The notes under the pieces are model-generated. The model was not told the DNA's origin. It saw only the letters and a program-made list of their open reading frames with translations, and made no database searches. A stretch of DNA of 64,000 nucleotides from Xenorhabdus beddingii (GTDB lineage: Bacteria > Pseudomonadota > Gammaproteobacteria > Enterobacterales > Enterobacteriaceae): the NCBI RefSeq assembly GCF_002127545.1, contig NZ_MUBK01000019.1, positions 1-64,000 on the forward strand. The letters are read 5' to 3'. The translations under genes were made by a program, and so were the position numbers. Positions 18,914-27,900 of this stretch are shown here, in pieces (within the stretch, counting starts at the first letter, position 1; each line of letters begins with the position of its first letter).

Positions 18914-18984
18914 ACCATTTTCATTTATCAGAATATGTTAAACTTCGCCAAATTTTTAGCCATTAATCGATATTAAACAGAAAA

Positions 18985-20163
18985 TTAGACTGTTTTTACC
19001 TGAATAGGTTCACCTGCCAGACGTTTTTTTAGCGTCCGCTTTGTTCTATCAATGACTTCACCGGCAAGCTGTCCACATGCAGCATCAATGTCGTCCCCTC
19101 TCGTTTTACGCACGATGGTTGTAAAACCATACCCCATCAGAACTTTGGAAAAACGGTCGATTCGACTGTTAGAGCTGCGGCCATAAGGTGCTCCCGGGAA
19201 CGGGTTCCAAGGGATCAGGTTGATTTTGCTTGGCGTATCTTTCAGACATTCCGCTAACTGGTGAGCCTGTTCAACACTGTCATTAACGTGATCAAGCATC
19301 ACATATTCGACCGTGACACGCCCCTGATTTGCATTAGATTTTGACAGATAACGGCGTACCCCTGCCAAAAACTCTTCAATGTTGTATTTGCGGTTAATCG
19401 GCACAATTTCATCACGGACATCATCAGTAGGCGCATGTAAAGAAATTGCCAATGCAACGTCAATCATATCACCCAGTTTATCCAATGCCGGAACAACGCC
19501 AGATGTTGATAATGTCACCCGACGTTTTGACAGACCAAAACCGAAATCATCCATCATGATTTCCATTGCAGGCACGACATTATTCAAATTGAGCAAGGGT
19601 TCACCCATTCCCATCATCACGACGTTGGTAATAGGACGGCGACCACTGGATTTCAGTGAACCAATAATCTTGGCGGCACGCCAAACCTGACCAATAATTT
19701 CAGATACCCGCAGGTTACGGTTAAAACCCTGCTGGGCCGTAGAACAGAATTTACACTCTAAAGCACATCCCACCTGAGATGATACGCATAATGTTGCGCG
19801 GTCATCTTCTGGGATATAAACCGTTTCAACCTGTTGATCACCAACAGTAATTGCCCATTTGATGGTGCCATCAGAAGAACGTTGTTCTTCTGCAACTTCC
19901 GGCGCTTTGATTTCAGCGACTTGTTGCAATTTAGCCCTGAGCACTTTGTTAATATCTGTCATCTGCTCAAAGTCGTCATAGCAATAATGGTACATCCATT
20001 TCATGACCTGATCGGCACGAAAAGGTTTTTCGCCCATATCGACAAAGAATTGACGCATTTGTTTACGGTTTAGGTCGAACAGGTTGATTTTGCCGTTTTT
20101 CTTTTCAGGCGTGACAGATACGACGGAGGTTGAAGGTGATACGGTTTCATTAAGTTGGGACAT
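18985..20163 (-). CDS. rlmN: dual-specificity 23S rRNA (A2503)/tRNA (A37) methyltransferase
   Basis: A 392-residue radical-SAM enzyme (E. coli 384). The cluster motif CALECKFC (CxxxCxxC) lies near residue 134, with GMGEPLLN for SAM binding and [11 protein letters not shown] downstream. The conserved cysteine in [12 protein letters not shown] near the C-terminus carries the transferred methylene. It makes 2-methyladenosine at A2503 of 23S rRNA and A37 of some tRNAs. It stands at the head of the rlmN-pilW-rodZ-ispG-hisS direction. The extra N-terminal residues ([14 protein letters not shown]) are poorly conserved, so the start could be slightly internal. Confidence 0.98.
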   Translation of the reverse strand: MSQLNETVSPSTSVVSVTPEKKNGKINLFDLNRKQMRQFFVDMGEKPFRADQVMKWMYHYCYDDFEQMTDINKVLRAKLQQVAEIKAPEVAEEQRSSDGTIKWAITVGDQQVETVYIPEDDRATLCVSSQVGCALECKFCSTAQQGFNRNLRVSEIIGQVWRAAKIIGSLKSSGRRPITNVVMMGMGEPLLNLNNVVPAMEIMMDDFGFGLSKRRVTLSTSGVVPALDKLGDMIDVALAISLHAPTDDVRDEIVPINRKYNIEEFLAGVRRYLSKSNANQGRVTVEYVMLDHVNDSVEQAHQLAECLKDTPSKINLIPWNPFPGAPYGRSSNSRIDRFSKVLMGYGFTTIVRKTRGDDIDAACGQLAGEVIDRTKRTLKKRLAGEPIQVKTV

Positions 20164-20392
20164 TTTTTACATCGCCTCGTTGTTACACTTTCGGCTCTGT
20201 GCTGATTTCATGTCAGCACTAAGTTTTCATGCGGTGACTGCCAATTCAATGGACATTCTATTGCTGGCAATATCGAATTCCAGAAATATCAAATAGACAT
20301 TGAAATAAAATAATAAACGCCCCACTGAATCAAATCAGCGGAGCGCGCCATTGTACAAACTTTACTGTTTAGATGCTACGGGTAACTGAAGT

Positions 20393-20821
20393 TCAGTGAC
20401 GAGGGAAGATCTCATCATCACTGAAAAAATACGCGATTTCACGGTTCGCAGATTCAATGGAGTCTGAACCGTGGACAGCATTTTCAGTAAAGCTGTCAGC
20501 ATAGTCTGCACGCAGCGTACCCGCCAGCGCGTTATCAGGGTTAGTGGCTCCCATCAGATCACGGTGGCGTTGAACGGCATTTTCACCTTCCAGAACCTGT
20601 ACCATAATTGGGCCAGAGGTCATGAACTCCACCAGACCATCAAAGAAAGGGCGGCCTTTGTGTTCAGCATAAAAACCTTCCGCTTGTTCACGAGTCAAAT
20701 GCAGCATTTTGGCCGCGATGATTTTAAACCCTGCGCTTTCAAAACGAGCATAAATAGAACCGATAACATCTTTCTTTACTGCATTGGGTTTAATAATGGA
20801 AAAAGTACGTTCAATTGTCAT
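20393..20821 (-). CDS. ndk: nucleoside diphosphate kinase
   Basis: A 142-residue protein (E. coli 143). It has [10 protein letters not shown] at the N-terminus (nucleotide binding) and the active-site histidine in [17 protein letters not shown] near residue 117, which is phosphorylated during gamma-phosphate transfer between nucleoside triphosphates and diphosphates. Complete and ordinary. It has its own upstream region of about 300 nt without genes (20822-21115), in which I see no clear structure. Confidence 0.98.
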   Translation of the reverse strand: MTIERTFSIIKPNAVKKDVIGSIYARFESAGFKIIAAKMLHLTREQAEGFYAEHKGRPFFDGLVEFMTSGPIMVQVLEGENAVQRHRDLMGATNPDNALAGTLRADYADSFTENAVHGSDSIESANREIAYFFSDDEIFPRH

Positions 20822-21115
20822 TGGATAACCTCTTTGGCACTTTCAGCGATGATTCATTTTAATTTTTATGCCCCGGATAAAACGGAGGGGCAAATCGACC
20901 CTGTATCACACAGGAACAAAAATAGGCGTTGATTATAGGAGGAGAGTTTCTGCTTGCCTACAAAAAACATAACATTTCATTAAAACTTTCTTAGCGAAAA
21001 TTATCATTTTTTAGCATGAATCACATTTTAACTCAGAATACCTGTTCAGATGATTAAATCCCAAACAGGCATTCTGACCAAGATCATTGAATTTGCATTT
21101 TAAACCCAATATCAA

Positions 21116-21457
21116 TTATAAAACGGTCTCTGTAACACATTGAATAAAAGGTTTGACCTCTTTGGCTCTTTTCTGGTTTAAGGTTTGTTTAGTTTCATCA
21201 GAGACTTCAAATTTGCCTGTAAACTCTCCCTTGGCATTTTGCGTCGTTTTATCCGATGTACCCACAATACTAATGGTATATTTATGACCGGCCGGTAATA
21301 AGTCTGTACACTTTCTCAATGCTCCCTGATGAGAAGATCCTTGCACTGCTATTTGTTGATGAGCTGTTTTTTGACTATTGCCTGTTGCTGATGTATCAGC
21401 AAACGAAGTGGGTATATAAAATGCGCCCAGCAGCAAAACGTATGAAAAATTTTTCAT
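21116..21457 (-). CDS. small secreted protein of unknown function
   Basis: A 113-residue protein with a clear Sec signal peptide (MKNFSYVLLLGAFYIPTSFA, cleavage likely before DTSATG). The mature part is hydrophilic and has two cysteines, one in ALRKCTDLL and one in FIQCVTETVL, which could pair in the periplasm. I do not recognise a family. It sits between ndk and the Cro-type regulator/DUF2975 pair, in the same direction, 52 nt after the regulator gene, so it might be co-expressed with them. The ribosome site (GAGGAAAG) upstream is good. Lineage-specific presence is likely. Confidence 0.7.
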   Translation of the reverse strand: MKNFSYVLLLGAFYIPTSFADTSATGNSQKTAHQQIAVQGSSHQGALRKCTDLLPAGHKYTISIVGTSDKTTQNAKGEFTGKFEVSDETKQTLNQKRAKEVKPFIQCVTETVL

Positions 21458-21509
21458 TCTTTCCTCACTGTTTACGTTGAATTAATAACTAGCACAATTT
21501 AATCACTGA

Positions 21510-21716
21510 TTAATCATCTTTAAACTCCAATATATCCCCAGGCTGGCAATCCAAATATTGGCAAATCGCATTCAGAGTAGAAAATCGAATTCCCTTAATT
21601 TTTCCTGTCTTTAGTAAGGAAAGATTCTGTTCAGTAATACCAATAGCCTGTGCTAACTCTTTGGATTTCACCTTTCGTTTCGCCATAATCACATCCAGAT
21701 TCATAAGAATTGCCAC
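21510..21716 (-). CDS. Cro/CI-type (YozG-like) transcriptional regulator
   Basis: A 68-residue helix-turn-helix protein: DVIMAKRKVKSKELAQAIGI, then TEQNLSLLKTGKIKGIRFSTLNAIC and CQPGDILEF, a hallmark of the small YozG/XRE_N26-like family. The GTG at 21716 is chosen because AGGAG lies 5 nt upstream; an ATG four codons later is possible. Such regulators are commonly paired with DUF2975 membrane proteins, as here (8-nt gap), and probably regulate the pair itself. The DNA target is unknown. Confidence 0.88.
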   Translation of the reverse strand: MAILMNLDVIMAKRKVKSKELAQAIGITEQNLSLLKTGKIKGIRFSTLNAICQYLDCQPGDILEFKDD

Positions 21717-21724
21717 GGTATCTC

Positions 21725-22288
21725 CTATATAATGCTCTGATTTTCATCGTATATATCACATGCTTGATAAAGGATACGCGAAATGATAGCCAGGCAAACT
21801 GAAATGAAAATAGCGACAAAATGACCCGCAGTAATGCTCAATGAGATTAAACGCTCACCGACTGGCGCTCCCATTGTTAACCATAGTGTTAACAGGGGCT
21901 GACAAAGAATATCTAAAATACTCCATGCAATTACCCCCCAACCTGCATATTCCAAATATTTAACGGTACGCTTGGAAAAATAATCGCCTTTTTTGTAATT
22001 ACCGAATAATCGATGAAAAGCCCAAAAACTACCACTCAGCGATAATAAAGGGATCGTCGATATCAATATTCCCCCGGCTAATTTCCATGCACTAAAATTA
22101 TCACGATAAAGATGGGACAATATTCTCTCAGTCAACGCAAATCCTAACCCATATTTTTCCAAAACTAACTTTGGCTCCAGCCAACTGAAAATATTAATTG
22201 CTATCACAATGATGATAAGCAACAACGATAATTTAGACATGACTAAACTGAGTGTCGCTGTACGTGTGGGGTTTGCTGTATGCTTCAT
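21725..22288 (-). CDS. DUF2975 family membrane protein
   Basis: A 187-residue protein with four hydrophobic segments: LSLLLIIIVIAINIFSWL (about 20-38), a second near 66-85 (AGGILISTIPLLSLSG), a third near 112-130 (YAGWGVIAWSILDILC) and a fourth near 150-172 (ITAGHFVAIFISVCLAII). Between the second and third is the FGNYKKGDYFSKRTVKYLEY stretch typical of DUF2975. The function is unknown; the family is usually encoded with a small Cro-type regulator, as here. The pair forms a two-gene unit inserted between ndk and pbpC, which are closer neighbours in E. coli. Confidence 0.85.
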   Translation of the reverse strand: MKHTANPTRTATLSLVMSKLSLLLIIIVIAINIFSWLEPKLVLEKYGLGFALTERILSHLYRDNFSAWKLAGGILISTIPLLSLSGSFWAFHRLFGNYKKGDYFSKRTVKYLEYAGWGVIAWSILDILCQPLLTLWLTMGAPVGERLISLSITAGHFVAIFISVCLAIISRILYQACDIYDENQSII

Positions 22289-22401
22289 GCGGATGTCCCG
22301 TTGTTAATTTAGATCTAATAATAGACAAGAATTAACGTAAAACAATAATTTTTTACTGCAAAACATTAAGTGAAAGATGCGCACGTTATGTGAATAAACA
22401 A

Positions 22402-22427
22402 AAAAACATGGCTAACACCATGTTTTT
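22402..22427 (-). terminator. terminator of pbpC
   Basis: Inverted repeat AAAACATGG/CCATGTTTT around TGTTAG; on the minus strand it is followed by TTTG after a run of seven T. It lies 46 nt beyond the pbpC stop. T-rich on both sides, so it may act in both directions. Confidence 0.8.
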
Positions 22428-22472
22428 AATGAAAATGATATCTAAGGTAGGCTGCCAAAACTGACAGATAAA

Positions 22473-24836
22473 TTACTTCAATACAAAATTGATCGAACTG
22501 ATTTGTCCGCTCAAGTCCAAAACACTAAGCTGATATTTTCCCGGTTGCGATAATGTCTTAAGCCATGACTGATTCTTTTCTGTTACTGCAACCTGTTCAC
22601 CATTTAAAAACCACCATTGCTTACCACTACCTCCTTGGGTTGTGATTCGTAAGTCCACGTCTTTTTGACCCGGAATGCGTTTCAGCACATCACCTTCACG
22701 CACCCCAACAATCAAGAGTGGTATCTCATCCACTTTCATCGGCGGACATTGGTGATTAATGGGGGGGAGCCGATTTGCGCGTCGCTCTTTGGCGGGTAAC
22801 CATGCTTCCAGTGCGATTGGCCACAAAATCACGGTCTCTGGCCGGGCATCAGCGCAGTCAGGAGCAACACGCATACCCTTTTTATCCAACCATATTCGTT
22901 CGTTGATCCCTGAAAGCCCTTCCTGCCCAATAGCAGACAGTGTGGGAGGAACCGTATTATCCAAAATCCAGCTCAAGCGACGCTGGCGACAATTATTGTT
23001 TTCTTTGCCAACGTGTTCTTGGGAAAAGGCCGTTCCACCAGGCCAACAAATAGTGGCCTGACTGACGCTGGCGGGTCGTGGGTCAATAAGGGGGTGCTTT
23101 GGGCTATAGCGTAAACTTTCCATCAACAAGCCGTTGATTTGATTCATGACAGGGATCGCCGTGGCATAACCAAATTGGCCGACAACCGGCGTTCCATCTG
23201 GCCTGCCAACCCAAACCCCTATGGTATAGCGGGCATTCAGACCAATCGCCCAGGCATCACGATAACCATAGCTTGTGCCGGTTTTCCATGCCAGCGGGAC
23301 TTCTGCGGGTAAAACACTATCTGGTTGAGGGCGTCCCTCTCCTGCCATGATCCTTCTGACGATCCAAGCCGCCCCCGCAGAGAACAGCCGCCTGTCCCTG
23401 ACTTTTTGTTCTGGTGTAAAACGCAATGGGGAGGCATTTCCCTGACGGGCAAAAGCACTGTAGGCTGCAACTAATTCATCCATACGGGCGGAAGTTCCCC
23501 CCAAGATAAGGGATAAGTTCGGTTCACTGCCTAATGGGAAATGCAATCTCATGCCAACATTGCGCAAGTTAGCGGTAAACCGTTTGGCACCATAGGATTC
23601 AAGAAGCTGTACCGCAGGTAGATTCAATGATCTGACCAATGCTTCACTGGCACTCACTGGCCCATTAAAACCACTGTCAAAATTACCCGGCCGGTAATCA
23701 TTAAAACGGCGAGGTACATCCTGCAACAAAGACTCACCATGAATTAATCCATCATCCAACGCCATGGCATATAAAAAGGGTTTCAGTGTGGAGCCTGGTG
23801 AACGCCACGCACTTATCATATCCACATGCCCAAAACGGCTGTTATCCTGAAAATCGACAGAACCAATATAGGCTTTGACAGACATATCCGTGTGATCAAC
23901 AACCAAAACACCCATTGATGTTTTGGCCGCCAATTGATATTTCCAGTTAAACACCATATCTTCCAGTTGGCGCTGTAAACGGGTATCAATCGTCGTCTGA
24001 ATCACTTCCTGCTGATGTTCATTAACCATTCGCCTTGCCAGCAACGGCGCAAGGTGCGGCGACTGGCGCGGAGCCAGCCACACATTTTCTTCCCTGATAT
24101 CAGCCACTTTTTCCGCTGACCAGACGTTATATTGCTCCAATCGCTGCAATACCTTGTCACGAGCGGCCTGTGCCCGTTCTGGGTAGCGATCTGGCCGCAA
24201 TCGGCTGGGCGCTTGTGGCAATACCGCCAATAACGCAGCTTCACCAGACGAAAGCTCTGACGGTGATTTGCCCAAATAAGCCCAACTCGCCGCTCCAATG
24301 CCCTGCAATGTGCCACCAAATGGCGCACGGTTCAGATACATCGTCAAAATTTCATCTTTTGAATAATGCCATTCCAGTTGTAGGGTGCGCCAAATTTGTT
24401 TGAATTTCCCAGTGAAAGTGCGTGGATGTGGATCAATCAATCGGGCAACCTGCATCGAAATAGTACTGCCTCCCGATACGATTTTTCCTGCCCGAATATC
24501 CTGCCATGCCGCTCTCAACAAGGAGACAGGATTGATACCCGGGTGTTTGTAAAACCAACGGTCTTCGTAAGTCAACAATGCCTGAAGATATTCAGGAGAA
24601 ACTTGATCTAAGGTGACGGGATAACGCCAAATTCCCTCGCTGTCAGCAAAACGCCACAACGGTGAGCCATCAGCCCCCACCACGACACGCGCCATTTTGA
24701 CGTTATGTATCGGTAACGGCCAAATTTTATCTGCCAGCCACATTGCGGCGGGGGGCACCAACAAAATAGTCAGAATCATTGTCAAAATTAGCAGATAAAT
24801 GCGGGAGGATAATTTTCTCATTAAACCGGTATCCAA
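22473..24836 (-). CDS. pbpC: penicillin-binding protein 1C
   Basis: A 787-residue bifunctional class A PBP (E. coli 770). One N-terminal membrane anchor is followed by the GT51 glycosyltransferase domain (TYEDRWFYKHPGINP near 90, GGSTISMQVAR near 121, LTMYLNRAPFGG). The transpeptidase domain has SxxK in SPGSTLKPF (near 349), SLN (near 408) and KTGT (near 522). A C-terminal BiPBP domain completes it. It polymerises and crosslinks peptidoglycan at the inner membrane. It is adjacent to yfhM, as usual: the alpha-2-macroglobulin-like protein is thought to protect the wall with PBP1C. A hairpin between the two suggests partly separate transcription. Confidence 0.97.
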   Translation of the reverse strand: MDTGLMRKLSSRIYLLILTMILTILLVPPAAMWLADKIWPLPIHNVKMARVVVGADGSPLWRFADSEGIWRYPVTLDQVSPEYLQALLTYEDRWFYKHPGINPVSLLRAAWQDIRAGKIVSGGSTISMQVARLIDPHPRTFTGKFKQIWRTLQLEWHYSKDEILTMYLNRAPFGGTLQGIGAASWAYLGKSPSELSSGEAALLAVLPQAPSRLRPDRYPERAQAARDKVLQRLEQYNVWSAEKVADIREENVWLAPRQSPHLAPLLARRMVNEHQQEVIQTTIDTRLQRQLEDMVFNWKYQLAAKTSMGVLVVDHTDMSVKAYIGSVDFQDNSRFGHVDMISAWRSPGSTLKPFLYAMALDDGLIHGESLLQDVPRRFNDYRPGNFDSGFNGPVSASEALVRSLNLPAVQLLESYGAKRFTANLRNVGMRLHFPLGSEPNLSLILGGTSARMDELVAAYSAFARQGNASPLRFTPEQKVRDRRLFSAGAAWIVRRIMAGEGRPQPDSVLPAEVPLAWKTGTSYGYRDAWAIGLNARYTIGVWVGRPDGTPVVGQFGYATAIPVMNQINGLLMESLRYSPKHPLIDPRPASVSQATICWPGGTAFSQEHVGKENNNCRQRRLSWILDNTVPPTLSAIGQEGLSGINERIWLDKKGMRVAPDCADARPETVILWPIALEAWLPAKERRANRLPPINHQCPPMKVDEIPLLIVGVREGDVLKRIPGQKDVDLRITTQGGSGKQWWFLNGEQVAVTEKNQSWLKTLSQPGKYQLSVLDLSGQISSINFVLK

Positions 24837-24873
24837 AAACCTGTCACCGAAAAACGGTATCCGAAAGAAAAAT

Positions 24874-24899
24874 AGCCCCTATCTTTAATGATAGGGGCT
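24874..24899 (-). terminator. hairpin between yfhM and pbpC
   Basis: AGCCCCTAT/ATAGGGGCT with an 8-nt centre starts 5 nt after the yfhM stop; on the minus strand it is followed by ATTTTTCTTT. It looks like an intrinsic terminator, which would uncouple pbpC from yfhM at least in part. Confidence 0.7.
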
Positions 24900-24904
24900 G
24901 ATGA

Positions 24905-27900
24905 TTAGCGGACAACTTCCAGTTTTGCGTTGGTTGCACCCACGGCACGCCAATTAGGGACATACATGGATTCAACCTGTGGTGCAGGCACTCGGTAAAC
25001 GCCCGGTGAAACTGCGCGGGCTAAATACAGCAATGTCACTGATTCATAAGATGGAACAGCAACAGCGGCAACAAAGCGATCATCACGGTATTCGATGTGA
25101 CGAACATCCGCTTTTTGCATCGCCTCAATCAGATCTTGTAAATCTGCTGCACTTTCACTCAGGCTGGCACTGCTCGTTGCCAGATTTTGGTTTTCGATTT
25201 CCAATCCGGCTGGCAGCAAATCGACCACCAGCGCATCTGGCACTGATTCGCTCGCCCCCACTTCCAGCTTCACGATCACCATTTCTCCACTTTTCATGCG
25301 ATCGATGTGAGCAGGTTTTCCTTTCAAATCAAGGTAAGTACGCTTAATTTTCAGAACGTTTGAAGAAGGATTCGGCGTATTCTGTGGATAACCCACCACA
25401 TTCAAGCGTGAATACAGTGTCGTATTGCCACGATTACTGATGTCTACGCCTTTCGAAAGCTGCTCCGCCGTTAACATTTCGCTCAAGGCACTGTCACGGT
25501 TAATCGGGGGAACTTGCTGATTAATCACCGCCTGCCAGGGTTGTTCAGCAACATCGATAAAGTAACGTCCTGCCAGATAGATAGAATTACTTTCCTGTGT
25601 TGAGAAATAACGACGTTCTATCAGTTCATTCGATAAATCGAGCAATTTATTGTCGCGCTCTTTCTGCAACATCATATTGCTCTGAGACATATTGTTCTCT
25701 GTCAACAGGGCAACAATCAGTGCGTTATCCCGGATAGTACTGCCATAATCACCCAATCCATAGCCGGGCTTACGTGATTTGTTAACCCCTAAATGAACCG
25801 CTTCATTGCCACGGGTGTTATCCCCCATCATTTTCAGGGCAATACCTAACTGCACCAAAGACAGGCCACTTTCAGCCTGTGCCCGGCGTTCGTAGAGCTG
25901 TCTCAATCCACTCAGCGGTGCTTTTTGTTGATTGGCCAATACCAATCCGGCATAAGCCTGCACAGAAAATTGGGTTGCAGCCGATGAGCGACTGTAACGA
26001 TCACTAATAATGGTTTTATCCTGTAAGTAACGCAGTAATCGATTGTTGGCCGATGTCAGAGCATCAACGGGAACGCTGTAACCTTGCTGAGTTGCACGGA
26101 ACAGGAAATCTGTCGTATAGGCTGTCAGCCAGAACTCTTCATTGCCATTGCGGTTCCACAATGAAAAACTCCCGTCACTGCGCTGCATACTCAATAAATG
26201 TGCAATCCCGGCATCAATGGCTGCCCGACGTTTTTCATCGCTTTGGGTATGGATACCCAGTTTTTTCAATTCAGCTTCATTGGAATAGAGCGACGGATAA
26301 AGCCCGCTCACGGTTTGTTCCAGACAGCCGTAAGGGTATGCATACAATTCCCGGATATAGCGTGCGATTTGCAATGGCGGTCGGCTGGTCAGCAATAATT
26401 GACCTTCCAATGTTTCTGGTGCCAACCCAGAAATAGCGGTCATCGGTAACTGCCAATTCTGCCCTTGGTGGATCACGTCAGCAAATTGCAGGGTATTGGC
26501 TGGATATGCCGGACGAACACCAATTTTCCAGCTATTTTTATACTGTTTCAAATTTTCGCCAGGCAGGTTCAAGCCATTCACCGTCAAGAACACTTCACCT
26601 TGTCCAAATCCGTCATCGGCCTTGACGGGAACTTGAATTGTTGCCCGTTTCCCTTTTTCCAGTGTCAGTTTTTGGCTGGTCACGTCCTGTAGTTTAATCA
26701 GCCCTTCCGCAGAGAAGTTCAGGCTCAATACTTGTGGTTGTTCAGTCAAGTTGGTGAGATCCAACGACAGTTGGGACTGATCCCCTCCTGCCATAAAGCG
26801 CGGCAACGACATCTGGGTAATGACCGGCGCAGCGACAATGATGTTGCGTTCACTGTGACCAAATTCATCGCCACTCCATGCCTGCGCCATCAATCTGAGT
26901 TCTCCATTGAAATCCGGGATCGGCAGGGTAATTTCCCCCTCGCCATTGGCGTTCAATGTGATGGGTTTGGCTTGTTCTGCGATGATTTTGACTTCCGTCA
27001 GGGGTTTTTTACCTCCCCGATCGAGTGAGTCATCACTGCCATCGCCCCCAAAGCGCAAATTAGCCTGACGCCCTTCTGCTTCAATCAGATGGCCATAAAC
27101 ATCATATTGATCAACGCCATAACGTTTGCGACCAAAGAAAGCGTCATAAGGATCGGGAGTTTTAAAATCAGTAATGCTCAACACTCCGGTATCTACCGCT
27201 GAAAGTAGAACATAGACTTGCTTAGGAAGCGCGTATCCCTGTTGGGGTGTCGCCTTGATTTTGACAGTAACATCCTGATTTGGCCGCATTTTATCAGGCG
27301 CATTTAAAGTCAGGTCTAACTTACGTCCTTCATCCATCAGTGGCAGATGCAATACGCCAATCGCGCGCTTCGGCGTTGCCTGACGGGATTTATCTCCCGG
27401 ACGTATCACAACGGCAGTGAGGTACAAATCATGGCGGGCCCAAGCCTGATTAATGGGAACATCAATATCCAAGCCTTTTTCCGGTACATCAACTTCCTGC
27501 CACCACAATGGGCCATCACTGGATTCCACCAGCAAGTAACCTTTACCTTCCTGTGGTGCAGCCATATGCAATTTCACTTTTTCACCCGGTTTATAAGCCG
27601 GTTTATCCAGTGATAATTTGACCTGATCCGGACGCACGGCGCCGGTGCCTCCGGTATTATCTTGCCATGAATAACCCGCCCAGAAATTTAGGCTAGTCAC
27701 AAGCTGATTTTGCGGATTGACGACTTCAATGCGATAAGATCCCCAGTCAACAGGAAAACTCACTTTCGCCATACCCTTTTCTGCAATCTGCACAGGTTCA
27801 TCAGCCATCACCAAATCTTTCTGGTCATAACCAGAATCCCAACCGGCACTGTCTGACCAGCGCCAATAATAATCACGCCGTTCATAGATCAAACGTGCCC

